Shown piece by piece: positions 10,245 through 23,395 of a stretch of DNA of 64,000 nt. The position numbers and the translations under genes were made by a program. Each line of letters begins with the position of its first letter. Position 1 is the stretch's first letter. The notes below the pieces were generated by a model. That model worked only from the letters and a program-made list of their open reading frames with translations. It ran no database searches and was not told the DNA's origin. The stretch comes from Babylonia areolata (Eukaryota; Mollusca; Gastropoda; Neogastropoda; Buccinidae), in the NCBI RefSeq assembly GCF_041734735.1, contig NC_134878.1, positions 14,991,401-15,055,400 on the forward strand, written 5' to 3'.

Positions 10245-11189
10245 ATCATGAGCCACTGGAAGACAGTCGAAATCCGGAAAGTGTGATCTCTGAATACTTA
10301 ACAGCCGTATCTCTGTGTGTGTGCGCGCGCGCGTGTGTGTGCCTTATTTCCCAAGAAACGCTATCTTTCGGCAACTGACCTAATTTCGGACTGAGAGCAA
10401 CATTGGTTTCATTTTAGTCAGTGTCTCATGAGTACAATTCTTGTCACGCGCTCGTCTGTGTGTGTGTGTGTGTGTATGTGGGTGGGTGTCTGTCTGTCTG
10501 TCTGTGCGTGTGTGTGTCTGTGTACGTGTGTCTGTCTGTCTGTTTGTCTGTCTGTGTATGACTGTGTCCGTCTGTGTCTTGTGTATCCGTGTGTGTACTT
10601 GTGTTTCGGTTTGTGGGTGTGTTTGTGTGTGCCAGCCAAGTACATGTGTGTGTCTGTGTGTGGGTGTGCATATATGTATGTGCGTGTCTTAGTACGCGCG
10701 CGTGTTGTGTTTGTGAATGTGTGCGTGCGTATACATGTACGTATGGGTGTGTATACCTACTTGTAACTGAGAGAGAGAGAGAGAACACTGAAACACTGAA
10801 ATGTTTGATGTCATTAGCTGAACAGCTCTGGTGACATAACAGGTACTAATCAGAACAAAATGGTGTAAAATATATAAAATGGAACAGAAAGGGGAAAAAA
10901 AAACAGAATTGAAACAACGAACTAATAAGAGAATACATTTGCGGCACTTTAGCACTTTGTCATTAGCTTAAAGTACATGTGACAGGAGGGGGGCGAGGGG
11001 GGGGGGTAAGAGAGAGAGAGAGAGAGAGTATCCGTCAGGATGCATGCGCATGAGAGAGAGTGTCGTGCACGCGCGCGTGTAGATATGGTGAGAGAGACTG
11101 ACAGAGACACACAGAGACAGAAACAAAAAGAGATAGCGAAGGGACAAGACAAATTATTTCTATTTAAAAAAAAGAGAGAAGTTTATGAT

Positions 11190-11235
<46 letters not shown>

Positions 11236-11351
11236 CCCCCTACAAAGAGAGTTCTGTTCGTTCAAGAAGAAACATTTCATAATCAGCTATGTACAAATTG
11301 GCCTCAATGACAGACCACTGCAAGTCACAAAGCCACAAAGTCACACACACT

Positions 11352-11415
<64 letters not shown>

Positions 11416-11718
11416 ACTTTTTGTTCTTGACTCTTATTAAGAAGTTTACTTCATTGCTGATGCGTAGTTGAGAAGGTATACATATGAATCTACTGTTGTG
11501 AGTCGACACTGTTGTGAGTGGACGACAACAATGGCATAATACTTCCTTGTTCCGCCAAGTTAGCTCTCTAAATCACGTGAGCTACAGAGCGGAAATCTAT
11601 GTGTACAACATGTGATTGTTCGGCCCGCCGTTGTTATTATATTAGGAATGATGGTTGTGGTGTGGCAACACTCAATACTGTCGTAGTTTCGGTCCTCCCC
11701 CCTCCGCATCCCCCCCCC

Positions 11719-11769
<51 letters not shown>

Positions 11770-11905
11770 TGTCTGTCTGTCTGTCTGTATGCATGTATGT
11801 ATGGCTCACGTGTGTCTGTGTATGTATGTATGTGTGTGTGTCTATCAGTGTGTTTATGAGTAGATGAGATAGAGAGTGCGTGCGTATATGTAAGTAAGTA
11901 AGTGC

Positions 11906-11937
<32 letters not shown>

Positions 11938-12285
11938 GCGCGCGCGCCCGCGGGCGCTAGCGTCAGTGTGTTAATGTGTATGTATGTTTGTGCTGCGTCT
12001 CTGGGTTATGTTTGGGTTTGGTTCAGTTTTTTTGTTTTGTTTTGTTTTTTTGTTGGTTTTTTTACGCTTCTCTGCTTCTTCTTCTCCTCCTCCTTCTTCT
12101 TCTTGCAGAAGCGTCGTGGCCAAATCGGACACATAGATATCTAGATGCTGGCCTTCTAATCCAGTGACCACAGTCCCCGCGATGTAAGGCCGGTTCAGTT
12201 CGGATTAGTGGTTTTTTTTGTTTTCTGGATAAAGGGACTTCACTCCAAGTTTCCTCTCGCAGTTATCCCATCCTTGGTGTTGGAC
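10245..12285. other. No gene seen; GT/CA, GA and GC-alternating tracts
   Basis: GT-rich blocks (10310-10760, 11189-11231, 11721-11960) and alternating CG runs (11343-11370, 11903-11947) in unassigned sequence. The alternating CG/CA stretches could adopt Z-form DNA, but nothing functional can be shown. Confidence 0.5.
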
Positions 12286-12289
12286 ATGA

Positions 12290-12898
12290 AGCCGCCTTTA
12301 TTTCCTTGTTAAAGCAAACCTGACTGATAGACAGTTTTATCCAATACCGGAACAGTTCAATAATGAATAAGGACACTTACGATACTTACAGATTGTTCAA
12401 AGGTGATTTTGAATGTGAAAAATATTTTGAATTCACTGAATATAAGATGTTTCCGGGACTGTTTTGTGAAACTACGAATAGTAGTTACAAATAAAAGGAT
12501 CCAGGTGGCGTAGGTCCCTCAACTAAAATTCCAGTTATTTATGTACAGTCTGTAAAGTTGATGAATCCGAACACCACTTTATTTATGTGTGTCCCTCATA
12601 TACCAGTATCAGAAACAAGTACTTACCAGGTATTACCCAAGATTACACAGAATTATTGAAGCATGGATCTATTGAAAAAATAAGAAAGTTGAGTATGTTT
12701 CTTTTCTATGCTCTTCGTCATAGACAGACGGCTTGAAGATGTGTAATTTGACCTTAATTAAGAATAGTTTGGTTTGATTATTCAAGTTACTACTCAACTG
12801 ACTTGAAGCGCATACCAAAGATGTACACACTCTTTTTCCCCAGAGACCATTTCCTATGGGCTAATGGCCGCCTTAAAGAATAAGATTTGTTCTTGTTC
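12290..12898 (+). mobile_element. 5'-truncated LINE fragment (ORF2 C-terminus + 3' UTR)
   Basis: The open frame 12542-12736 reads CTVCKVDESEHHFIYVCPSY, then LPGITQDYTELLKHGS and RKLSMFLFYALRHRQTA, stop. This is the CxxC....HF...C tail of CR1/L2-type ORF2. Upstream (about 12375-12500), DTYRLFKGDFECEKYFEFTE continues the match in another frame, so at least one frameshift is present. The element ends in a (TGTTCT)n run at about 12885-12910. It is a different family from the 4-9.7 kb LINE. SINE-A copy A1 inserted just downstream. Confidence 0.75.
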
Positions 12899-12939
12899 TT
12901 GTTCTCTTGTCATCCCACCCAGTTTTGAACAGGTATACC

Positions 12940-13294
12940 GTTGGACTGTCAATCTGAGGGTCCCGGGTTCGAATCACGGTGACGGCGCCTGGTGGGTGAA
13001 GGGTGGAGATTTTTCCGATCTCCCAGATCAACATATGTGCAGACCTGCTAGTGCCTGAACCCCCTTCGTGTGTATATGCAAGCAGAAGATCAAATACGCA
13101 CGTTAAAGATCTCGTAATCCATGTCAGCGTTCGGTGGGTTATGGAAACAAGAACATACCCAGCATGCACACCCCCGAAAACGGAGTATGGCTGCCTACAT
13201 GGCGGGGGTAAAAACGGTCATACACGTAAAAGCCCACTCGTGTGCATACGAGTGAACGTGGGAGTTGCAGCCCACGAACACAGAAGAAGAAGAA
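12940..13294 (+). mobile_element. SINE-A copy A1, 5'-truncated in the tRNA head
   Basis: Starts at GTTGGACTGTC, lacking the A box, and ends in (AGAAGA)n. Target duplication GAACAGGTATACC at 12927-12939 and 13295-13307, so truncation happened at insertion, as is usual for LINE-driven retroposition. Confidence 0.9.
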
Positions 13295-13324
13295 GAACAG
13301 GTATACCAGTCTGCCTGACATCGG

Positions 13325-13810
13325 TCGGGAATGTCTTGACAGTCAGTCGTGTTCGACTATGATGACCAGCAGAACAGCAGTAGAGGAGGCAACTGCCGTC
13401 CTGACTATCTGGGGCTAGAATTTGATTATAGTGGAGAGTGTCTTGCCCATGTTATATCCCCACTCTCGGCCAAGTGGGTTCATAGTCCTTCACAAAAGAC
13501 TAAGTTGTAAAATGACTTCTCTCCGCAATGGAGAAACTATAGATCATACAGCTCTCACTTTGCTGTTGGCCCAAGATACATGCCCACCCCCCACCCCCCA
13601 TCCCCGCACTCCTCTTCCCCCACCTCCCCCGCCCCTCCCACTCTCTTGGCCAAGAGGGGTTTAGGACATTTGACGTTGGGATGGTTCCCAAAGTCCAAAA
13701 CTAGCCTAGCCCCTGAGGGCTGCAGCACTAAGAGCCAGTACAATTTTGCCTCCTAGTTTGAGAGTCATAGTCCTTCACAAAAGGTCAAGCTGCAAATGAT
13801 TTCACATGAT
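13325..13810 (+). repeat. Interspersed repeat R, copy 2
   Basis: GACAGTCAGTCGTGTTCGAC, CCTGACTATCTGGGGCTAGA, GAGTGTCTTGCCCATG, GCCAAGAGGGGTTTAGGACA, AATTTTGCCTCCTAGTTTGA, GAGTCATAGTCCTTCACAAA. Longer than copy 1 because the GTCCTTCACAAAAGACTAAG block occurs twice within it. Confidence 0.75.
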
Positions 13811-13814
13811 TTCG

Positions 13815-14221
13815 GAAGGAGAGCAGAGGACTGGGCCCTGCCTTTCCATGCAGGAGCTCTTGAGACAGTTGGACGTGAAGTGACGGCTGTCCTGAAGACG
13901 TAACAGGTTGCAGGGGTCTTTTTTTTTCTCTTTTTTTTTTTCTTTTTTTTTAACGTTTTCTTCTTGCAGGTTTTTTCCTCGTCTGTCAAGTAACTGGATT
14001 AAAAACAACTTGCCCCCCCACGCCTCTCCACCCCCCAACCCTCCGCTGCCCCACCCCTCTCTATATTTTTCCTCCTGTGACAAGGAATGCTAAGAGAAAG
14101 AGAGAGAGAGACGGGGAAGAGAGACAGACAAGCAGAGAGACAGACACACACACACACACACACACGGAGACAGACACAGAGACAGGGAAAGACAGAGAGA
14201 GAGAGAGAGAGAGACGGGGAA

Positions 14222-14270
<49 letters not shown>

Positions 14271-14650
14271 GCACACACATATAGGGAAAAATACAGAGAC
14301 AGACAGACAAAGAGATAAAGAGAGAGAAAGAGAGAATCACAAGTCTCTCCACCCTTTCCTTTTCAGTTGGACTGTGTTGGAGACGTCTGGCTCACTGGCA
14401 GACCCTGCCAGGCAATGGGGGACGGGGAGGGGGGCGGGGGGGAATAGGGGGGTGAGTTTGTACACGGCCCTGTTGCACGTGACACGTTGTCACTGCCTGC
14501 CTGGCCATCCGTCAATTGTATTGCAGAAAGAAGTTCATGGTGAACAGAAAAAAAAAATTCATGACGATCTGCCGGACGCTGTCAGGTGAAAGATGTTCTC
14601 GTGCTTCGCCACGCACTGATGTCTCCAGCTCACTTTTATTTACGTTGTCC
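13815..14650. other. No gene seen
   Basis: T-rich tract (13918-13962), GA/CA simple repeats (14090-14340) and a G-rich stretch (14416-14455). Unassigned otherwise. Confidence 0.5.
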
Positions 14651-14661
14651 ATCATCACACC

Positions 14662-15021
14662 GACGGGCGCAATAGCCAAAAGCGTTGGACTGTCAATCTG
14701 AGGGTCCCGGGTTCGAATCACGGTGACGGCGCCTGGTGGGTAAAAGGGTGGAGATTTTTCAGATCTCCCACTGAGGTCAACATATGTGCAGACCTGCTAG
14801 TGCCTGAACCCCCTTCGTGTGTATATGCAAGCAGAAGATCAAATATGCACGTTAAAGATCCTGTAATCCATGTCAGCGTTCGGTGGGTTATGGAAACAAG
14901 AACATACCCAGCATGCACACCCCCGAAAACGGAGTATGGCTGCCTACATGGCGGGGTAAAAACGGTCATACACGTAAAAGCCCACTCGTGTGCATACGAG
15001 TGAATGCAGAAGAAGAAGAAG
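14662..15021 (+). mobile_element. SINE-A copy A2
   Basis: Target duplication ATCATCACACC at 14651-14661 and 15022-15032. The head lacks part of the A box (ATAGCCAAAAGCG); the tail lacks the GTGGG/CCCAC hairpin. Confidence 0.9.
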
Positions 15022-15034
15022 ATCATCACACCCA

Positions 15035-15758
15035 TCGCCCCCCCCCCCCTCTCCCTCCGCCCCCCCCCCCCCCCTCACACACACACACACACACACACAC
15101 ACTCCCGAAGTGCTCGCAATTTCGAGCACCGTGCCAAGAATAAAACTGAGACAGATCTGGAGACAACTGTTGACAATGACGACCTCTTTTACTTTCCTTT
15201 CTTTTTTTCCTTTTTTTTTTTTTTTACATTAATTTTTGACATTTATCACAGTGTTGTTGGTGGTCGGTATGTGTATGTGTGTGTGTGTGTGTGTGTGTGT
15301 TTCGTTTGTGCTTTTTGTTGTTGTTGTGTATGTGTGTGTCTGTGTGTCTCCAGACTGTGATTCCTTTTTTAAAGGACTATTCACACGGGCGTTGCATTCC
15401 TCAGCCACCCCCCCCCCCCCCCCCCCACCCACCACCCCCCAAAAAAAGCAATATTAGAGACATTCTTTCAACTGATGGTCGTCAAGTGGAAGAAGAAGAA
15501 GAAAGTGCAGTAGAGCAGGTTCACAGCTGTAAGATAAAAAGGAGACATAAGCGCTCCAGGACAAGATGTGGGGAACGGCGACAGAGCTCCAGCAGACTGC
15601 GGACTTGGTAACCTACTCTAGAACTACCGTTTGAACATGGCCTGGGAACGTTGAAGAAGAAGAACTTATCCACGGGCACACACTCAGACGAAGGGGGCAG
15701 ACGTACACACACGCTCACACAAAATCCCATTACAAGCACACACGCACGATTTGGGGGC

Positions 15759-15795
<37 letters not shown>

Positions 15796-16161
15796 AGAGT
15801 CACACAATTTTTATTCAGCAAATTTATTTGAAAAACGGTTAACTACATTGTTATATAACAGAACACAGCAAGACAACAACACACTACATGCGATATGGAT
15901 GTCATCTTTTCTTTCTTTCAAAATTCATAGTTCTAAAAATAATAATAATAATAATAAAACAAAAAACAAAAACAGAAAGCAACAGAAAAGTAAAGTTATT
16001 GCACATGATATATGATCAACTACTGAAGGATGTACCTTGTAAAAGATTGATATTTCAACAAATGAATAAGAAATCAAATCATGTGATGAATAAAATATGT
16101 TAACAAAGAAAACAAAAAAATCACACACACATACACACACACATGCACACACACATGCACA

Positions 16162-16193
<32 letters not shown>

Positions 16194-16293
16194 CTAATAT
16201 CACTTATAGTGAAAAGACGTTAAACTAAAGAACGAACGATGCACAAAACACACACACACATATGCATACACACAAAAACACGCACACATGCAC

Positions 16294-16344
<51 letters not shown>

Positions 16345-16615
16345 CCATTGGAACAAACAAATCAGAGCAAGGTGGAGAAAAAAACAACAACGAAAAATGA
16401 CAAAGAGAAAGACATAGAATAAAACAGAATCTGCTAAACAATGTATGTTACTGAGTAGGTATATATCTTATCTCTTTGCACTGTGTGTGTGTGTGTGTGT
16501 GTGTATGCGTGCCTTTTTCTTCATTATTTTGTTGTCTAATTTGTGAACTAATACATCATATGCTAGACTTACAATTATTGTAAACGTGGGGTTTTTTTTA
16601 AGTTTTTTTTAGTTT

Positions 16616-16653
<38 letters not shown>

Positions 16654-17410
16654 CATGTGTTTGTTTTTGTTTGTTGCTGTTGTTGATAAATCTTTTTTTT
16701 TAAATGGAAAAAAGATAGTATATGCAAGGGGAAAGAATGTATGGGTGATCACTTCTATGTATCAACCAGTACTTGTATGCAGGCATGTTTGTGTGTTCGT
16801 CAGGCGCCTGTGTTGTTTTGGTTTTGCTGTAGTCCACAAGCAAACAGTCTCAAATACAAAACCAAATAAAACAAATAAATACATAAATAAACGTAAGGTG
16901 CACAATGGTACATTGTTGTAGTAATATCATGATCCATTATAATTTGATAGAAAAAAACACAAAAAAAACACACACACACACACACATAAACAAAACACAA
17001 CAACCCACAAACATCTCCATAAAGAAAAAAAAATGACTAGAAGTGAGGGAAGAAACAGAGAAAGAAAAATACAGGAACGACCCAGACATAATCTTACTCA
17101 CCCATCAACCACATGTGAGGTTTTCGTTGTGTCTTTTTTTTTTTCTTCTTTTTTTCTTCTTCTTTACAGAAAGGGGATTGGACATATGATACCTGAATCA
17201 TTTCCTTCAAAACTAAAAGCACACCAAAAGACAACAATAACTTTTTTTCTGCCAGAAAGTAGTTAAAATGTCATGAGTGGTTTGGCAATTGTGTAATATA
17301 ATGCAAATAATAATAATGATGATAAAATAATAAAAATAACAAACACTGAAGTCAAAATGCTGCTAACTAAATGCTAAATTCACAGTGAAGCAATTTGCTT
17401 CTTTATTTTT
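15035..17410. other. No gene seen
   Basis: C-rich (15035-15075, 15405-15440), CA and T-rich tracts; AT-rich unassigned sequence at 15800-17400. No open frame with coding character. Confidence 0.5.
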
Positions 17411-17425
17411 TCTTTCTTTTATTCT

Positions 17426-17909
17426 TCTTCTTCTTCTTCTGCGTTCGTGGGCTTCAAGTCCCACGTTCACTCGTATATACGCGAGTGGGCTTTTACGTGT
17501 ATGACCGTTTTTACCCCGCCATGTAGGCAGCTATACTCCGTTTTCGGGGGTGTGCATGCTGGGTATGTTCTTGTTTCCATAACCCACCGAACGCTGACAT
17601 GGATTACAGGATCTTTAACGTGCGTATTTGATCTTATGCTTGCGCATACACACGAAGGGGGTTCAGGCACTAGCAGGTCTGCACATATGTTGACCTGGGA
17701 GATCGGAAAAATCTCCACCCTTCACCCACCAGGCGCCGTCACCGTGATTCGAACCCGGGACCCTCAGGCACTAGCAGGTCTGCACATATGTTGACCTGGG
17801 AGATCGTAAAAATCTCCACCCTTTACCCACCAGGCGCCGTCACCGTGATTCGAACCCGAGACCCTCAAATCGAAAGTCCAACGCTTTAACCATTCGGCTA
17901 TGGCGCCCG
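17426..17909 (-). mobile_element. SINE-A copy A3 with internal duplication
   Basis: Target duplication TCTTTCTTTTATTCT at 17411-17425 and 17910-17924. About 105 bp spanning the B box to GTGCAGACCTGCTAGTGCC is present twice in tandem (about 17658-17765 and 17766-17870), giving two B boxes and one A box. Confidence 0.9.
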
Positions 17910-18201
17910 TCTTTCTTTTATTCTAAACAGCATGCAGCTGCCAGCAAGTGGTGGAAATAATCAAAATCACTTGAATGAATGGTCATTTAAGGAAAAGAAT
18001 AAATGAATCTGCCATTCATGTACTGAAAAGAATAAATGAATTTGTCAGTCTTGTTATGCCCTTATTTCCCTTCAAATGTATACTGTACGGTGTGCTGTAG
18101 TTTGTATTGCTTCAGAAATCTACATGACTTGGAAGTTGAAGACCTGTCTTCCATTCCACCATTTAACAATGCAGATTATAAAAAAAAAAAAAAAAAAAGA
18201 T

Positions 18202-18592
18202 GACGGGCGCAATAGCCGAGTGGTTTAAGTGTTGGACTTTCAATCCAAGGGTCCCGTGTTCGAATCTTGGTGACCGCGCCTAGTGGGTAAAGGGTGGAGA
18301 TTTTTACGATGTCCCAGGTCAACATATGTGCAGACCTGCTAGTGCCTGAACCCCCTTTGTGTGCATACGCAAGCAGAAGATCAAATACGCATGTTAAAAA
18401 TCCTGCAGTCCATGTCAGCGTTTGGTGGTTCATGGAAACAAGAACATACCCAGCATGCACACCTCGAAAGCGGAGTATGGCTGCCTACATGGGTGGGGTA
18501 AAAACAGTCATACACGTGAAAGCCCACTCGTGTATATATGAGAGAACGTGGGAGTTGCAGCCCATCAACTCAGAAGAAGAAGAAGAAGAACC
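18202..18592 (+). mobile_element. SINE-A copy A4
   Basis: Full-length short-tail form, somewhat diverged (GTGGTTTAAGTGTTGG; CGTGTTCGAATC). Preceded by an A18 run and ending in (AGAAGA)n. Confidence 0.85.
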
Positions 18593-18954
18593 TTAAAGAG
18601 ATGAACACTCCATATGTGCATTTGACTTTTCTCTTTTTTTATGTCATTTCTTCCCCACTCCCCCGTAAAATAGCCTCACCAATATCAAACATCCAATATA
18701 GAGTACTGAATCTCCTTCAGAAGGTTGCCTCTCAACAATCTGGAATGGAATGGTTGCCTCACTGCAACTTGGAATGCCCTTTTTGACTTATGGCGCTGAG
18801 ATAGCTATGGAGTGAGTATAAAGGGGGGTGGGGGGGTGGGGGGAGGAATGCGTTCAGAAGGAAAGGGCAGTATTCAGGTGATTCTGGCCATGGAAATAGA
18901 ATAAATGATATAAAAAAATTTTTTAAAAATATAAAAAAACAAACAAAAAAACCC

Positions 18955-19095
18955 TCAGCCCTTTGCCCTCCACTGGACATCAGAAGGAGGACGCAAGAGA
19001 GGGAGGCCAAAAGAGCACCTCATGCAGAAAGAACAGTGGAAGGAGAACTCAAAGTCTCCGAAACACCTGGGATACCATTCATAAAACAGACAAGA
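18955..19095 (+). mobile_element. LINE ORF2 C-terminal scrap
   Basis: One frame reads ALHWTSEGGRKRGRPKEHLM followed by a Trp/Lys-rich stretch and LGYHS. RRKRGRPK..W is a very common end of LINE ORF2 proteins. Too short to place in a clade; both ends are indistinct. Confidence 0.4.
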
Positions 19096-19261
19096 GTGAC
19101 GGTTCTTTGTTGCTACTCCTGCATGCTGAAGGGCAAAATGGGCAGTGTTACTAGTAAGGGCCCTTAGCATACCATCTGGGTATAAACACATATTGAAAAA
19201 TAATAGCCTGGGGAGGCTGGGAAATAAACAGGAAGAAAATATATATATATGCAACTAAATC

Positions 19262-19266
19262 TATAG

Positions 19267-19342
<76 letters not shown>
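19262..19342. repeat. (AT)n tract
   Basis: About 35 AT repeats. Similar AT tracts lie at 2908-2952, 20885-20942, 27440-27484 and 63377-63451. Confidence 0.95.
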
Positions 19343-19344
<2 letters not shown>

Positions 19345-19730
19345 GTACGCTTCAAAAAAAGGAAAATTTGATAAAAATAAAAGATGACTTACAAAAAGTG
19401 GATGATCATACACATTCCAACATTTCTTCTGCATAATAAATAATTTACACACAACACTTCTGCATATTAATAATCACATGTCTATCTCAGTCAGAATTTA
19501 TTCACTGTATGGTGTTCAGTATACAAATACAACATTGTGAAGAATCACCCCCCCAAAATAAAATAAAATGAATTGACACTAGCCTTGATTGCACAACAAA
19601 TAAAAGGGGCTAATACCCAGTTATGGTTTTGACACCAGTTTCAGTAGCATTCAAACACGTACAGGGCACAATCAATAACTGTTGGAGGTGAGAAATTCAC
19701 GATTGTTTGTATCTATGTAACTGACATTAA

Positions 19731-19954
19731 CTCGCTCCATTCGAACGGCGAAAGAGACGACGTTCACAGCGTTTCACCCCAGTTACCATCATCAAAATAT
19801 TGCAAGTGGAAGGTTCTTATACTGAAGAGATGAATGTTGACAAAGAATACCACAATTCTGACGACGGAAGCTAAAGGTTGGGTCATTGAGACACCCACTG
19901 GACATCCGAGGGGTCTGTGTAGAAGAGAAGAGAGGACTGGCCGTACTGAGTGTG
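19731..19954. mobile_element. MITE family 1, copy M1a (224 bp)
   Basis: TTAA at 19727-19730 and 19955-19958. Ends CTCGCTCCATTCGAACGG and, inverted, CACACTCAGTACGGCC. Matches M1b over its whole length in reverse orientation and has exactly the same size. TTAA duplication is the mark of piggyBac-type elements; no transposase, so non-autonomous. Confidence 0.85.
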
Positions 19955-20057
19955 TTAATAAAAAAGTTTTCTTGAATTCTTTGAAGAAATTTCAGCAAGG
20001 CTTTGAAACACTGAGTGTAGCAACAGATGGCTACTGGTATTAGCTTGAATTCTTTAA

Positions 20058-20486
20058 ATCTTTGACTGATGCTGACGAGTATACACAACTGGTGAAGGGC
20101 TGTCACCTCACTGAAATAAGACAGAGCTTGCAGGTCAGGATGTCAGTCACCATCCCGTATTTGGGCTTTTTCCGTCAAGGGACTGCATTACATTTTGTTC
20201 AGCAAAATCCACGACACCATTGATAAGTACACAAAAACTACTCACTGCACTTGAAACTCAGTTCACAATGATCAAAATACTGATTCAGTAAAGGAACAGC
20301 AGACTGTACTCTGACTTTTCAAACAACTTTTCTCCTTGCGCTTGCAGCAAAATGCTACGTCTCAAATTTTATAATCCACATAATGTCAAAAGTTTGAAAT
20401 CACTTTAGTGAACAGGCTTTAAATCAATGACCAAACAGCCTCAGTTCACAATGATCTCATTTTATCATGGCTCAGCCATCAAAGGG
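20058..20486. mobile_element. MITE family 3, copy M3a
   Basis: TTAA at 20054-20057 and 20487-20490; inverted ends ATCTTTGACTGATGCTG / CCCTTTGATGGCTGAGCC. Internal landmarks: GGGACTGCATTACATTTTG and TTCAGCAAAATCCACGACAC. Part of its interior (about 20285-20390) recurs at 21075-21180. Confidence 0.7.
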
Positions 20487-20520
20487 TTAAAGTACACTTC
20501 ATATCTCTGAAGTACTTTAA

Positions 20521-20846
20521 CTCTTTTACTGCCACAGGTGACTTTAGTTGACTGGACAGTTCATTGCTACTGGCGATTTTTAGTCGACATTGAAGGGGCC
20601 ATTTAACATGACCCACCAAACCCTGTTAAACAGGCCATTTTTCACATTGTAACAAAAACTCGACAGCTGCAGCCAACTCTACCCATGCAATAGGAAACTG
20701 ACTACCCTTCCACCCTTGATGGGGTTGAAGTGAACGAGTCCACTGTGTCGTTTTGACATGAACCGGATTGTGTGACAGAGAGCGCCAGCTTTAAAATATT
20801 TGACATGGGGGAGAGTTTTTCACACAGAAACTTGGTGGCGAAAGAG
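20521..20846. mobile_element. MITE family 2, copy M2a (326 bp)
   Basis: TTAA at 20517-20520 and 20847-20850; inverted ends CTCTTTTACTGCCAC / CTCTTTCGCCACCAAG. Inside, GTGTCGTTTTGACATGAACC and TTTAAAATATTTGACATG match M2b in reverse. Confidence 0.82.
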
Positions 20847-20849
20847 TTA

Positions 20850-20882
20850 AGGAGCAGAAAACCTACAGTTGAAGAGTATCTT

Positions 20883-20943
<61 letters not shown>

Positions 20944-22105
20944 TTGATATCCTTTTTTAATATACTTTCAACGGGATTCTCACAAAAAACAAGACTGAGA
21001 ATAGGACAGCAGATCAATATTTTAAGCGTTTCTCCTGACTTCTACTTCAACTGTTCTATGCTGAACTGGCATCAGTCTGATTCAGTAAAGGAACAGCACA
21101 CTGTTCTCTGACTTCTCAAACAACTTTTCTCCTTGTGCTTGCAGCAAAACGCTAAGCCTCCAGTTTGTATAATCCACATATTGCTACTCCAAGATCACAG
21201 ACGAAACAAAGCAGGGAACTAAATGTATCACAAAGAAATGCACTGGTTTCAGGAACAAACTGCAAGCAAGAAAAATGTGCATTCAACTACACACAGGTAA
21301 CTTTATCGAATCACAGCTGTCAACTATTAAAAGTGCTGGTGAATATATTTCATCAATGACAGAATGTGCAAATTTGGAACATTATTTTTTGTTGTTGTCA
21401 CCAATAATTTAAAACATACAAATACCAACAACAACTATGTCCAAGAAAGAAAAAAAAATCACAGCTGTCAGCTATGAACACACAGATGAACATCTGACTT
21501 AATGTTCATAATTCTTATCACGTTAGTAACACTGGGAAAATCAAAATGTTGTAAAGACTGAAAGAGGGTTTGTTTTGTTGTTTTTTTGTTTGTTTTGTTT
21601 TGTTTTTTTGTTTTTTTTAAAAAGATGTTGATAATGAAAATAATAATCACTGTAGAGAAGCTAAGATATAATTCAAATACAAAATGAAGAATGTTTTAAA
21701 TCATTACGATAATTTTCACCTTTTTTTTTTTTTTTTTTTAGAAATCTTAATTGGTACAGTTTATCAGTGGTACCTTCGTATGATGGAACAATGACTCTCA
21801 ACAATCTACAGTGAGCGGTTTGAAAATCATAACCCTACAGTTGAAAAATCATCACCATTGTATTATAATTAAATCTAGAAATATTCCAAACAAAGTAAAC
21901 AGAACTAATTAACTCTGTTTTATACATACCAAGTAAGTAACTTCTTTATAATTTTGTGTTATTATTATCACTACTGAATTTCCAGTCTTGGTAATTATTT
22001 TTTCAGTTGCTGAGGCCCCAAAACACAACAAAAAGATTAAATGTATCAAGTAATGATATAAAAAAAACCAACCTTTTCTAACACAGCATATCAATGTACA
22101 ATGTT

Positions 22106-22143
<38 letters not shown>

Positions 22144-22318
22144 AGATCCCATACACATAATAAGAAATAGATAAAGGAATATATACATAAATACATGAAT
22201 AAATAAAAAGACATTGACTCTCTTACATTCAAAAACTGAACAAGTTGGTGTGAGTAGATTTAAACACATATTACCAGTTGGTTTTTTTTCCCCCTTGACT
22301 TAATGAAAAGGGAAAGCT

Positions 22319-22363
<45 letters not shown>

Positions 22364-23023
22364 TAAATTTTTTGTCAACTATAACTCTCACAAAGTAATA
22401 TGTAATAATAATAAAAAAAAATTTAAATTTAAAGAGCAACAGATCTCATCCCAAATGGAAAACCAATGATTGTCATAGCTACACTGTCGAATCCAACCAA
22501 TTTATCACCACTGACCCACTATAGACACGATACAAAACAACACACAAGTAAAAATCATCAAGATTTGTGTGTGTGTGGTGTTGCTGTTGTTGTTGTTGTT
22601 GCTGTTGTTGTTTTCAGTACTGTAATAGAATACATATAACATTTCAATCATTCCATTTTTGTGTCAATGCCTAAAAAATAAATAAATAAATAAAGGGAGC
22701 AACAGGCCACACATCCAAGCTAAGGAACAGAAAACAAAACAATACCAATAAAAGTGTGCAAGCCAAAAAGCTCTAAACTGTACATGGCCTTCATTATAAA
22801 TACATACACTCGTGTTTGATTGCTTCATGCTGATACAACAGACAACAGTGAGTGACTCGTGTCCAGTATATATATATATATATATGTATGAAATATATAT
22901 ATATACATGTATGTACATATATTCACTACACACAAATGAAGATGTGAGTTGAGAGAGAAAAAAAATCATCTATTGAACAATATAGATATATATATATATA
23001 TGTATGTATATGTGTGTGTGTGC

Positions 23024-23065
<42 letters not shown>

Positions 23066-23118
23066 TTATAATAAAGTTAATAGTAATACTAAGAACAACA
23101 ACAACAACAATAATAATA

Positions 23119-23149
<31 letters not shown>

Positions 23150-23395
23150 CAATACTACTACTAATAATGATAATAATGATGATGATGATAACAACAACAA
23201 AACAACAACAACAACAATAATAATAATAACAATGACAACACAGGAAAGGAAAGATAATACTGCCAGTTGTGGGTTGGGTAAAACCACTTGTCTGCATGTT
23301 TCAGTGAATGAACACACACAAGTACTGCCGCATGCTAATACACTATTGTTGACACCACGAACAAAAAAAAAACAAACCCAAAAAAACCCAATCCT
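20850..23395. other. No gene seen; AT-rich intergenic DNA
   Basis: One partial repeat of the M3a interior (21075-21180), CA tracts (22108-22140, 22320-22360), and AT, GA, AAT and AAC runs at 22866-23235. Otherwise AT-rich sequence without coding signs on either strand. Confidence 0.5.

Noticed and set aside
11903-11950. CpG island or promoter
   Set aside because: It is only an alternating CG/GT simple repeat with no gene start nearby.
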